From Schistocerca nitens (lineage: Eukaryota; Arthropoda; Insecta; Orthoptera; Acrididae): a DNA stretch of 64,000 nucleotides. The translations under genes were made by a program, and so were the position numbers. This document shows positions 23,453 to 35,033 of this stretch, in pieces; the stretch's first letter is position 1; each line of letters begins with the position of its first letter. The notes below the pieces were generated by a model. That model had not been told where the DNA came from. It worked only from the letters and a program-made list of their open reading frames with translations, and did not search any database. The stretch lies in NCBI RefSeq assembly GCF_023898315.1, contig NC_064621.1, positions 540,971,383 to 541,035,382 of the forward strand. Direction: 5' to 3'.

Positions 23453-24690
23453 TAGAATCTGAAATTAGGGTAAATGGTGAAGTTTATTAATGGCCAAAGT
23501 AAACTTCATAATAGATGTTCTTGATAAAGTTTGTATTGCAAACTGCAGCCAAGTGGAACAACAGTAAAAGTGTCGTCCAATTATTTGAAAACAAAGAGGA
23601 TATTATATGAAAGTTGCTTCATGAACGTATGTTCTCATTTGTACAGAATGTAGACTTTTTTCACTCCAGGTACTGTAAAACTTAAATCAATTTTTGCTTT
23701 CAGATATCTGTCCTCCCTTGTGGAAGAACGTCCTGTGGAAAAAAATATCAAAGTCGTCATGGATCATTTGCATTGTATCACAGAAACAAAACAAAATAAT
23801 AAAGTAAAGGCTAACAAGAAATAAAAACAATAAATCCACTACTATAACTCGAGTGGACACAGCGATAATAGATTAATCCCAATGTTAAAAAACGACGATA
23901 CTGTCGCCCGAGCAACACCAAAACTTTCTTCCAGAAGCTTGACTTCGGCTTCCCATTCCATTCCATTCCATTGACACAGTGTGGGGAACACTGCATCCAC
24001 ATTATGACGCCGCATGAGTAGCTTTCGTCTACATCAAGTGCTATGTACGAGCACAAAGATTGCACGTGGCTGACAATTCGCACACTCAGTATCACGCGGC
24101 GCTCACTTACCGAGTGCTGGACGGCGCGGCTAAAGCCGCGGTCACAGTGTTATTAATATCACTGGATTCTTCCGCCGATCCACATCGGCCGAACAGAGCT
24201 GATCTTTTCAAATCACTAAGATGCTACATATGTGCTCACAATGTTGACAATCTCATCGGCCACATGTACAAATTTCGGACTACAATCGTTGGAATTCAAA
24301 TCAGTCTGTTTCCCTCCGCCATATTGACTTACACAACACAAAACATGGACTATGAGAAACTGATAAGTTCAGCCAAGGAAGGAGCTTGTGGGACCCTGAG
24401 GATAGAAATATCATAATGGGGATGTAATTCGGAATCTATGGACTGAAACTGCACGTTTATTGGAAACTACAAGTAAGCAAAAATTTTTATCAGCTATTTT
24501 AGGTGTAAATTATAACCTGAAAAAATAATTTTTATGAGTGAGAAAGATTGCACATCTTATGCTTTACGTTACTGTAGTAGATCTTTTTTGGGTTGTCTTA
24601 GGTGGATATTAGTTGTCTACAAATTATTATTACTGTTTACTCACGTTCTGATGCCAGTAGCATGGCGATTCTGTTTCTTATAAAATCTTT
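23453..24690. other. Non-coding stretch, no gene recognised
   Basis: It includes a CCATT microsatellite of four units (about 23956-23975). No frame above 120 codons and no domain signature is present. Confidence 0.5.
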
Positions 24691-24694
24691 ATTT

Positions 24695-25210
24695 GACACC
24701 GTAAACAGTCATCAAGTCACATTCACTAAAACGATGAAATTTTTAAAATATTACATAACTACTTTCGACTCACTGAGTCGTCATTTTAAAATGTAATCAC
24801 AAACCTGGAAAACTGCATTAATAATTGCAACCACACTTAGAACTGTCAAATATTACGAAAAATACACTAAAACCAGTAAGCTGAAGCAAAGGCAGCAGAA
24901 ACAGGTCATAAGATATCATAGAATTTTTTGGTTGATCAGTCATTTCACATCTAAATGCAGCATAGATGAAAACTACATTAAGACATGAAATTTTCATGAC
25001 ATATTATGGCTCGTTTCTGTTGCTTTGCTTCAGTTAACTGGTTTTAGTGTATTCTTCACAATATTTGACAGAAGTGTGGTTGCAATTATTCATGCAGTTA
25101 TCCAGATCTGTGATTATATTTCAAAATGACTCAGTGTGTCGAAACTAGTTATGTAACCTTTTAAAAATATTGTTTTCAATTAATGTGACTTGACGACTGT
25201 TTGTGCTATC
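24695..25210. mobile_element. Foldback element: about 220-bp inverted arms, 76-bp spacer
   Basis: The left arm 24695-24919 (AAACAGTCATCAAGTCACATT region inward to GGTCATAAGATATCAT) pairs with the right arm 24996-25210. The arms share, in complement, AACAGTC-TCAAGTCACATT, TTACATAACTA, TGCAT-AATAATTGCAACCACA and ACTAAAACCAGT. The spacer has no coding content. Both arms carry a TGAC-stem-GTCGAAA motif (24762-24784 minus; 25127-25145 plus) like that in the PLE ends, so a PLE-terminal origin is possible. A plain foldback or MITE is the alternative. No target duplication was identified. Confidence 0.75.
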
Positions 25211-26105
25211 AAGTAAACATTTAAAATTTCTTTCAGTCACACTCCTTGATGACAGTTATGGAAAAATAGAAGATTCTGTTTCTATTCCATGAAGTGGTTT
25301 GTAAACATGGTGTATGAGTTTCCACTTTAGGTGCTTTAAGTGTTCAAAGTATCTTTTTCTAATTTTATGATTGTCTTTCATACATATGCTCAATGACAGT
25401 CATTGAAGGTTAGTTGATGTATGTTTGCACAATTCAAAATAAATTCAGCGAAGCATAGTGTTTCCGATCTTGGTTTTCAAGGTCACCACGAATCATCTCA
25501 AGTATGTAAAAGTTTAGATAAGTATTTGTAGAGGTATGATTCCAGACCTATTAGAAAATCTGATACTCATATTGAAGATATAAGCAGTTCTAGTACACGT
25601 AAGTAGAAGAAACAATTAAGTATTTAACATCGTGTCATTACTGCTTTCCAGTATTTACGGCTATACCATAGACTGAAAATTACAAATTTTTTGTGTGATA
25701 CATTGGATGCTATTTATGATACCCTAAAGACTAATTTAAAAGCTAATATTTTCAGTCTTGCAACCCAATACTACGAAATATGAAGTCTTGTTATTCCCTT
25801 TCTCAAATCCACTGAGCAAGTGTTTCATTGGCATTGAACTTTCCAGTACAAGAATCTGATCTTCTGTAATACTGCTAGTATTGCATTAATTTCCACCTTT
25901 CTTAGAATAAAGTGAGCTGCTGTGGAACAACAAACCTATATTTCATTAATTAATAATACTTGCTTACTTACACACAAATTTTATCCATGCATCATGTAAT
26001 AGAAACATCATCTACTGTCACCATTATTTTAACCATTATGTGCTCATAACCTCATTGGCAAAATCTTTATACACTGAAGTCGCACATTTTACCACCACAG
26101 TATAA
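25211..26105. other. Non-coding stretch, no feature recognised
   Basis: AT-rich, short frames only. Confidence 0.5.
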
Positions 26106-26109
26106 TAAA

Positions 26110-27935
26110 TCATATTATTAGGAAGATAATAAACTCTCTTAAGAATAAAAGCTCACATGGAATTGATGGCATTTCCAGCAGGATAATAAAAGCTTGTTCC
26201 CAAGAGATAATTGGGTTTCTTAGCTACATTTGTAATAGCTCTCTGAAGCAGGGTATTTTCCCAGATAGACTGAAGTATGCCATTGTTAAACCACTGCATA
26301 AAAAATGGGATACGTCTGATGTCAACAACTGCCGTCCAATCTCTCTTCTGTCTGACTTATCCAAAATTCTTGAAAAAGTAATGCATTGTAGAATAGCTTC
26401 ACACCTTTGTAAAAATAAAGTTTTAACGAAATGTCAGTTTGGTTCCCAGAAAGGTTTTTCAACGGAAAATACTATATATATTTTCACTAATGAAATATTA
26501 AATGCTCTGAGTAACCAGAAGCCACCCGTTGGGATTTTTTGTGATCTCTCAAATGCTTTTGATTGTGTAAATCATGGAATACTTCTAGATAAGCTCAAGT
26601 ACTGTGGTATGAATGGGACAGCGCTCAAATGGTTTAAATCATACCTAACTGGAAGAGTGCAGAAAGTTGAAATAAGCAGTTCACATAATATGCAAAAAAC
26701 TGGTGATATCTCAAACTGGTGAACAATCAAGAACGGGGTGCCACAAGGTTCGGTCTTGGATCCTCTGCTGTTCTTCATATATATTAATGACTTGCCATTC
26801 TATATTCACGAAGATGCAAAGCTGGTACTTTTTGCCGATGATACAAGTATAGCTATCACACCTGACAGAGAAGAATTAACTGGTGAAATTGTAAACAATG
26901 TTTTTCAGAAAATCATTAAGTTGTTCTCTGCAAATGGGCTCTCAAAAACTTTTACAAAACACAGTACATACAGTTCCACACAGTAAATGGAATGACACCA
27001 TTAATAAATATAGACTTCGATCAGAAATCGGTAGCTAAGAGAGAATATTCAAAATTTTTAGGTGTATGCATTGATGAGGGGTTGAACTGGGAAAAACACA
27101 CTGAAGATCTGCTGAAACATTTGAGTGCAGCTACTTATGCTATTAGGGTCATAGCAAATTTTGGCGATATACATCGCAGTAAATTAGCTTCCCACGACTA
27201 TTTTCATTCTCTGCTTTTGTACGGCATCATACTCTGGGGTAAGTCATGATTGAGTAAAAGAGTGTTGATTGCACAAAAGCGTGTAATCAGAATAATTGCT
27301 GGAGTTCATCCAAGATCATCCAGCAAACACTTATTTAAAGATCTAGAGATCTTCACTGTAGCCTCACAATATATATATATTCACTTATAAAATTTGTTAT
27401 TACCAACCCAAACGAATTCGAAAGTAATAGCAGTGTACATGGGTACAACACTAGGAGAAAGGATGATCTTCACTACTCAAGGTTAAATCTACCTTTGGCT
27501 CAGAAGGGGATAAATTATGCTGCCACAAAAGTCTTTGGTCACTTACCTAATAGCATCAAAAGTCTGACAGATAGCAATATAGCATTTAAAGGGAAATAAA
27601 AAGAATTTCTCAATGGCAACTCCTTCTACTCATTAGCTTAACTTTATGAATAGCATCAAAAGTCTGACAGATAGCGATATAGCATTTAAAGGGAAATAAA
27701 AATAATTTCTCAATGGTAACTCCTTCTATTCATTATCTGAACTTTTGGATATAGTAAGTGGGTAATTTCCCCAACCCCCACAAAAAATTAAAAATATTAA
27801 ATGTCATGTAATATTTTGTGTAATGTAATATCTTGTATATACACCTTTTATTAATCTGACACATTCAACACCATTACAAAGTGTAGCATTCATGATCTAT
27901 GGAACAAGTACTAATCTAATCTAATCAAGTGTGAA
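26110..27935 (+). mobile_element. CR1-type LINE (subfamily of 40864-44345), 5'-truncated
   Basis: It begins in the RT fingers (KIINSLKNKSSHGIDGIS). The frame then runs through [53 protein letters not shown] and [12 protein letters not shown] (FADD kept) to YGIILWGKS, broken by several stops and shifts (for example a stop after GDISNW at 26722 and one after 27249). The 3' end is ATCTAATCTAATC at about 27917-27930. A 100-bp tandem duplication near the 3' end of the coding part lies at 27549-27648 and 27649-27748. It retains D at the HGIDGIS position, where the 41-44 kb copy has G. Confidence 0.88.
27549..27748. repeat. 100-bp tandem duplication inside the CR1 3' end
   Basis: AATAGCATCAAAAGTCTGAC starts both units (27549 and 27649). 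The units differ at only a few bases, so the duplication is younger than the LINE insertion or arose during it. Confidence 0.9.
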
Positions 27936-28125
27936 TCGATCTATGGTCCTTTTTCATCATTGTATTTACAACGTGGCACACACCCCACCAATGTTCTGAT
28001 CGTAGGGTAGTAACGTGATTAAATGGATAGTTTTGTTTGCCTTAACTTTATGAATACTTTTCAGTGACGTTTTCTAATATTGCTAAACACATATAAACTT
28101 CTCATAGGTGTGAAGACATTTTATC

Positions 28126-28370
28126 ATGACATTTTATCATGACGGGCGCCAGGTACATATAGTCTGCGCCCGCGAGCTCGGCTCCAGTTCACCACCGGCA
28201 ATGGAGGGTGAAGCTTTGACAATGCCAGCCACTCGTGCTGGCGAAACGTCAGAAAAATCATTAGATGAACGTCGGCCGAAGAACCCGAGACAGAAGCCAA
28301 TAGGCAGTTTGTCAGCAAAATTAATCTTTATTTTATTATTGTTCTTTTTTTGTTTTTGTGGCTAATTGCA
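28126..28370 (+). mobile_element. Penelope-like element terminus (fragment)
   Basis: This contains TTTGACAATGCCAGC-CACTCGT-GCTGGC-GAAACGTC (28215-28250), the stem-loop followed by GAAAC that marks PLE ends. ACCCGAGACAGAAGCCAAT follows, a tail that I recognise from insect PLE copies. No RT is attached, so this would be a severely truncated copy. Confidence is moderate because the call rests on the motif. Confidence 0.5.
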
Positions 28371-28371
28371 A

Positions 28372-29215
28372 GTGCTACATGGCGACGTGGAAATTTTCCC
28401 ATTGAGTATTCTCCCACCAGTGAGATCAGATATCTGGAAACGAAAAGTTATTTAGCTTTTACAGTAACAGAACAGAGTCGGCACCCACACTGTATATAAA
28501 TGAGAACATAACTACACTAAGCAATTTTCATTAAATAACATTTTAAATGAAAAAGTCAGCTCTAATGAAGGAGAAAAATACATAAGTTTATGACGTTTTG
28601 GTAACGTTAGTATCGCTGGGCAGACAAAACGACTCGCAGTATTATCTGTGATGAACGACAGGAAGAGTTTAGTACGTTCTGTGGCTCGAGTGTAGTATCT
28701 TGTGTACTGTTGTATTATCGAGTTTCTATTAAATAAAGTGTGTTGTGTACTCATGCTAGTGTGTCGTCTATCATTCGCTATCAATACGTACCGAAATTCC
28801 ACATTGGTGACCTCCGCCTATCGCGTTGCGCCATTCTTCTCGCTTTGTTACCGAGCCAATAACCGCGCAAACACAGTCACCTATTATTGCTCCCCGCCAC
28901 TACGCATTTCGCGCGACTTGACAGTAATTTTCCTGCAGTCTTCTCTTACGTGCCACGCTACGACATAGAACATTTATGTGCAGTGCATCAAACTGTGCTC
29001 GAAACTGAAACGTCGACACAACTGTGTAATGTACCGACTGCCCAGTGTATCTACGGTGTTCCGCCCTCTATCAGCGCGCTAGAGATGGCTCGTTTGGACA
29101 TGGAATATGTAATCGACATATTTGGTGCTCCACTACGTCCCTTTGAACAGTCTCCAAGGGACTTAATTTCAGATACGAAGCATAGTCTAACATAACAGTC
29201 GCGACACTTCGCCTC
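28372..29215 (+). mobile_element. LTR retroelement fossil: LTR 3' part and leader
   Basis: TTAAATAAAGTGTGTTGTGTAC (a poly-A-signal block) near 28730 leads to an LTR end at about 28802, followed directly by TTGGTGACCTCCG, which resembles a gypsy-type primer-binding start. About 400 bp of leader or 5' gag-type sequence follow, without a recognisable domain. A related LTR end occurs at about 47570-47757. The element is broken and incomplete; family (gypsy kin) is a tentative call and its left boundary is not defined. Confidence 0.5.
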
Positions 29216-30466
29216 GATTTTTACTGCGCAAGCCAGTGGCAGATTTAAAAATTTTGCGGCCCTAGGCACACCATATTCTATGCACCCCCCCCAAAAAACA
29301 TGTTTTAAATGATATCTGTTACCTGATCACTTCACAATTGCCGTTTTGGGTGGGAGCACTGTGAGCTGTTCCCGTACTCTGCTATTCGTTGTTCTCAAGG
29401 ACGCGTCAACAGTCTTGTCGCGCTCAATCAAAATGCAAAATGGTTCCTGAACTGTACTTGTGTACGGCAGCAGATAAAACAAACTTAAAACTGCATTGCG
29501 TTAACACATTCTTCTGGCGAAAGACAACAGAAACGAACACAAGGAAAATTACTTTTCATTTATGGCCTAAAAATTCAGCAGAGCGTACAGGAGACAACGG
29601 ACTTTGGTTATACATTCGCTTTTGATATGTTCTTTTACTCGAAACCGTTGAAAATGAAAATAAAAAAGCTATGCTGCAATCTAAAAATTGGAGCGAACGT
29701 GTCATACATCAGAAATTAAAACGTACTTTTACAGAGATGCGTTAAAAAATAAAATTGAACTCTCGTTTTACGATCTAATAACTTGAATGTGTAGCAGATA
29801 AGAAAAACACGTTCGGTATAAATATGTGAATCTATAGGAAAGCGTAAGAAATGAAAATGAAATAGAGATTTCTGTGCACGAACAAAGTAACTAAATACAG
29901 ACGAACAAACACAGAACTAGATTTGCTATTACATAATTTTACAGACTAGTGTAGAAAAATTAAATTTGCTTTATAATCTAATAGTTAACTTGTATAGCAT
30001 TAGGGTCTGTGTAGCTAGCTGCTGCATAATAAGTGTACACGATACCTTTAATCCTTGTAAGGACTGAACAGTTTTGTACTACAGCTACTGCTCTCACCAT
30101 AGCTCTTTCTAACGGTATTAGCAAGGCTTTTACGTATTTATCGACAGAACTGAACTACATTATTTATTAACACTTTTAATCTCAACATATATTTCCGCGA
30201 TAACTACACATTTCAGCAGATGCCAATAATACATAGCAGTTGTAATATACTACAGTATCAGTATGACTTGACTGTACAGCGCCGAGCGGCCTGGATCATT
30301 CGGGTATTGTTTAGTATTGTCAGGCGCCTTAGATTAGATTTAGATTAGATTAGTTTACGTTCCATAGATCCTTGCTGAGGAGATCCTCGTGGATGTGGAA
30401 CATGTTGTTTTTTTCTTTTTTTAAAGCTGAAATAACAATACTAATAGTATGAATATTTACAATACA

Positions 30467-33354
30467 TCATTTGTTTCTATTAAAAAATTCGTCAATGGAG
30501 TAGAAGGAGTTGGCCACTAGTAAGTCTTTCAGGCTCCTTTTAAACTGATCTTTATTTGTAACTAAATTTTTTATGTTTACTGGCAAATTATAGAAGATGA
30601 GTGTTCCTGAGTAGTGGACCCCTTTTTGAACTAAAGTAAGTGCTTTTAAGTCCTTGTGCAGATCATTTTTGTTCCTGGTATTGTATGTATGAACTGAGCT
30701 GTTTGTTGGAAAAAGAGATATATTATTTAGGACAAATTTCATTAATGAGTAAATATACTGAGAGGCAGTAGTTAGTATACCCAGTTCTTTGAAGAGGTTT
30801 CTACAGGACGTCCGTGAATTTACTCCACAAATAATACGTATTACATGCATTTGGACTCTGAAAACTTTTGTTTGACTTGAAGAGTTACCCCAAAATATTA
30901 TACCATATGACATTATGGAATGAAAGTAGGCAAAGTATGCAAGCTTTTTCATTTTTATGTCGCCTATGTCTGCTAACACTCGAATTGCAAATACAGATTT
31001 GTTAAGGCGTTTCTGCAGTTCTGTGATGTGCTCTTCCCAACTGAATTTATTATCATGTTGTAAACCCAGGAATTTAAGACTGTCAACCTCTTCTATCTGC
31101 TCTTCTTCGTATTTTATGCATACGCTGGGTGGAAACCTCTTACAGGTTCTAAATTGCATATAGTGAGTCTTTTCGAAGTTTAATGTCAGTGAGTTGGCTT
31201 TAAACCATTTATTAATATCCATGAAAATATCATTAGCAGATCTTTCTAGAACTACACTTGACATACTATTTATTGCAATACTTGTGTCATCTGCAAACAA
31301 AACGAACTCTGATTCTGGCAGTGTAACTGATGAGAGATCATTAATGTACACAAGAAAAAGCAATGGCCCTAAGATGGATCCTTGTGGGACACCACATGTA
31401 ATTTCTTCCCATTCTGATGATGACTGATGACTTAATTCACTAGTCCCTTGCACTGACACCCTTTGTTTCCTGTTAGTGAGGTATGACTTGAACCATTTTG
31501 CAGCACTGCCCGTGACACCATAGAATTCTAATTTACTTAAAAGGATGTTGTGGTTCACACAATCAAATGCCTTTGACAAATCACAGAAAATACCTGCTGC
31601 TTGTAATTTGTTATTTAATGAATTAAGTACATTTTTACTGTAGGTGTAAATAGCCTTCTCGATATCAGAACCCTTCAGAAATCCAAACTGTGTTCTTGAT
31701 AATATGTTATTTGTGGTAAGATGGTTGAGCAGCTGTCTGTACATTACTTTTTCTAAAATTTTTGAGAATGCTGGCAAAAGTGAAATCGGTCTGTAGTTTG
31801 ATGGTATGTCTTTATCCCCTTTCTTGAATAGAGGCTTAACATCTGCATATTTTAGCCAGTCAGGAAATGTCCCAGTTATAATTGACTGGTTACACAAGTA
31901 ACTTAGAATTGTACTAAACTCACAAGAACATGCCTTAATTAACTTTGTTGATATTTCATCGTACCCACTAGAATGCTTTGTTTTTAAAGATTTTATTATG
32001 GATGTTATTTCTTTTGGTGAAGTGAGTGATATATTCATGTACTTGAAACTATTTGTGACGCCTAGTTTCAGATATTCAAGGGCATTATTTACTGATCCTG
32101 AAAGTCCCATTCTATCAGTAATGGATATAAAGTACTTGTTAAATAGATTTGCCACACTATGCCCATCAGTTACTAATGTGTCATCTACCCTTAGTGCTAT
32201 TTGCTCCTGTTCCCTTCTGGTTCTACCAGTCTGCTCTTTCACTATATCCCATATTGTTTTTATTTTGTTCCCTGACATTGCTATCTTCTTCTCGTAGTGC
32301 ATTTGTTTAGACATCTGAATTACTTTTTTTAATGTTTTACAGTATTCCTTGTATTTAGCTAAATCATCAGCATTGGAGCTATTCTTGGTCGACACATACA
32401 TTTTCCTTTTTGTCTTACAGGAAATCTTTATTCCTTGTGTAATCCATGGTTTTATTATAGACTTCTGTTTAATTTGAGTAACTTTTAGAGGAAAATAGTT
32501 TTCAAACATGGTACTGACATTGTTCATGAATGTGTTATATTTTTCATTCATGTCATGAGCACTATAAACATCTTTCCAGTTCATATCTTTGAGCAGTTTT
32601 CTAAAACACTCAATTTTTGGTTGATTGACTACTCTCCTGTTCTCAGATTTAGCAGTCTTGATAATCTGCTAAGAATTTACATCTAAAACAAGGAGCTGCA
32701 TGTCATGATCTGATAGTCCATTTATAACAGGTTTTATCATATGATTTTGTTCCTTTGATTTGTCTATAAAAATGTTATCAATGGCTGTCCTTGAGGATTT
32801 AGTGATCCTAGTTGGAAAGTTTACAGTGTGAGTTAGATTAACAGACAATATTACTAACTGCAGTGAATGTTTACTGGAAGATTGCATTAGAAAATCTGTA
32901 TTAAAGTCACCAGCAATCAAAATTTCTTTGTTTCTTCCTGTTAAATAACCCAAAAGAGCTTTGGATGATCTAAGAATAGATTATAATTTCCTGCAGGTGC
33001 TCGGTAAATAGTTATTATTATATAGGATCTGTTATGGAACTCTACTTCTGTTGCACATGCTTCTAGATGCTGCTCTAAACAGAATTTATTAATGTCAATG
33101 TTCTTGAATTTATGGCAGTTTTTGATAAATGTGGCAACTCCTCCTCCATCCTTATCTACTCTGCAGAAGTAGGAAGCTAGCTTAAATCCTGAAATGTCTA
33201 ACATATCTATATCAGTGGTCACTTGATTTTCAGAGAGGCAGATTATGTCAATTTGGTTAGATGAATTCATTTCATCGATACAAATGAGTAGTTCATCAAC
33301 TTTATTTCTAAGTCCTGGAATGTTCTGGTGTAATAAAGATAACTGATACTGCAT
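30467..33354 (-). pseudogene. CR1 ORF2 (endonuclease plus reverse transcriptase), two lesions
   Basis: The ATG at 33354 opens MQYQLSLLHQNIPGLRNKVD, the start of the exonuclease/endonuclease domain (LSENQVTTDIDM with the catalytic E, VTIYRAP-type block as ITIYRAP). The frame changes near 32945 and continues through LIAGDFNTDF, TAIDNIFID and GLSDHDMQL to a TAG at about 32670. The same frame then resumes: 30467-32584 encodes the RT of 705 residues, with [72 protein letters not shown] (intact catalytic FADD) and a C-terminal part ending FYSIDEFFNRNK. All RT blocks are present. The long plus-strand frames in this interval are shadows. Confidence 0.88.
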
Positions 33355-33527
33355 ACTAATGGGATTGTAACTGCTTTGGCGAAGATGAACTGGCAGTTTC
33401 TGATTACTTTCTGTTAAACACTGTTTAAATGGAAGCTGTATGATAAAATCTGACTCCTGTTCATCTGTTTTCTCAAACTGAGTGTGTCTGCCAATCTCTC
33501 TTAAAACTCGTTTTCTTTCCCCCTTCC

Positions 33528-34544
33528 CTATCCTAAAAAAGGCATCCCTCTGACAACTGTGACCACTGGTATTTTACCACTTGTGCCAGTGTCCCCCCTT
33601 AAGTTTTCTGCAATCAACCCAGACAGTTTTCCCTTCCCTTTCCTATTGAGATGAAGGCCATGCCTAGTGTAGTCCCACCTATCGATAGCATCCACAGGAA
33701 TCAAACCAATATGGGACCCTATATCCGTCCTAAGCAGCCACTCCAACTCCAAGTTCACCCTTCCTATGGAAGAGTTCAAATGAGGCCGATCATGGCGTCT
33801 CAACATAGACACAAATCCCACACTCGTATGCTTCATTGCTGACGCTATCTTCACCAGGTCACTCTCTATGGAATATTCAGAGTCTCTGCCAATGCTATTT
33901 CCCGGACCACCCACTATAACCACGGCATCCTCCTTTGTGAAATCCTTGCATAACGAACCTACATCCTCCGTTACCTGACCCAGATCTGCACTAGGCTTGA
34001 AAAAGTTTGTGACCTGGTACTCTGGACCTAGATTTTCCTGCAGTAGTTGGCCAACACCTCTACCATGGGAACTACCTAACAACAGAACTTTCTTTCTCTT
34101 TACAAATTTCCCTACCTTTTTGAAGTCCTTGAAAGCTTGTTGTGCCCTTTCTACAGCTTCAGCTACATGAGGCTCATCCGATTCTGACTGAGGCAACAGG
34201 TCAAATCTATTTTCAAGATTTATGACAAAGCTGTCTGATGCTCTCCTTTGCCTGTTCCCCCTATTACCTGTTGCCACTTCCCACCTCTGTTCACCCTTCT
34301 CCCTCTTTAACCTGTCCAGATCCTCCCTTGCCTTGTCTAGGTCAGCTTGAAGAGCTGCAATTTTCCCTTCCTGTTCCAGTATTTTCCTATCTCTCCTGCA
34401 GATCCTACAATACCACTGGTGAGCTTCATTTATGTCCCCATTTCCCACGCCACTACATTCGCCCCAATGAAAGAAACTACAGCACCCATCACACCATACC
34501 CCGGAACTAACGATCCTACGGCATGTCACACACTTCTCACTCAT
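33528..34544 (-). CDS. CR1 ORF1 protein: PHD finger, coiled coil, SGNH-esterase-like domain
   Basis: The frame encodes 338 residues, uninterrupted, from an ATG. Residues 5-49 form a PHD-type zinc finger (C5, C8, C18, C21, H26, C30, C46, C49, with the W44 typical of PHD). Residues 54-88 are a charged coiled coil. Residues 150-325 resemble an SGNH hydrolase: VLLLGSSHGRG at 153-163 (nucleophile block; GDS of classic members is GSS here), a VIVGGPGNS block, and YTRHGLHLNRKGKG with the expected catalytic His at 298. PHD plus esterase ORF1 proteins are an established feature of CR1-type LINEs. The product would act in the ribonucleoprotein, in RNA binding or membrane/chromatin contacts; its enzymatic role is unproven. 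Confidence 0.88.
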   Translation of the reverse strand: MSEKCVTCRRIVSSGVWCDGCCSFFHWGECSGVGNGDINEAHQWYCRICRRDRKILEQEGKIAALQADLDKAREDLDRLKREKGEQRWEVATGNRGNRQRRASDSFVINLENRFDLLPQSESDEPHVAEAVERAQQAFKDFKKVGKFVKRKKVLLLGSSHGRGVGQLLQENLGPEYQVTNFFKPSADLGQVTEDVGSLCKDFTKEDAVVIVGGPGNSIGRDSEYSIESDLVKIASAMKHTSVGFVSMLRRHDRPHLNSSIGRVNLELEWLLRTDIGSHIGLIPVDAIDRWDYTRHGLHLNRKGKGKLSGLIAENLRGDTGTSGKIPVVTVVRGMPFLG

Positions 34545-34677
34545 GGTAAAAACAGAAATCGTATAAGCTGATTTAAGTAGTGACTAAAACGTAAACAAAG
34601 GACCCTAGAAACTACTCAGGTAGATATAAATAAATTGAAAGAGTACTGAATAAAAAAAACTGGTGATTACATATAAC

Positions 34678-35033
34678 TCACTGTTTACTTACGATACGCG
34701 CGCGTGAAATTAAGCCTAAAATCCGTGCTATAGGCGCGAGAAGGAAAATAAATTTCTTACCCCGTTTAATCTTCTTTAACACTTCACTAACACTTCGACT
34801 AATGTAACAACACTTATATTTATACCAACTGGAAACGTTTATCTATAAGTTTAATTCACTGCTTACATACGATTCGCGCGCGTGAAATTAGGCCTAGGAT
34901 TCGTGCTACAGGCGCGAGAAGAAAAATACGCTTCTTACCCCGTCTTATTTTATACTTCACTAACACTTCCACTAATTCAACAACACTTACATTATATTTA
35001 TAACATCTGCACACGTTTAAAAATAGCTTAATA
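34678..35033 (-). promoter_or_regulatory. Two 178-bp tandem monomers in the CR1 5' untranslated region
   Basis: TCACTG at 34678 and 34856 starts two units that share CGCGCGCGTGAAATTA, GGCGCGAGAA, TTCTTACCCCGT and CTTCACTAACACTTC, exactly 178 bp apart. Tandem 5' monomers act as promoters in several LINE families, and I infer the same here. The two units are CpG-rich in an AT-rich setting. Confidence 0.75.

Noticed and set aside
31998-32297. Plus-strand frames inside the CR1 at 30-33 kb and inside the CR1 at 41-44 kb
   Set aside because: They are antisense shadows of ORF2; the minus-strand frames carry all conserved RT blocks.
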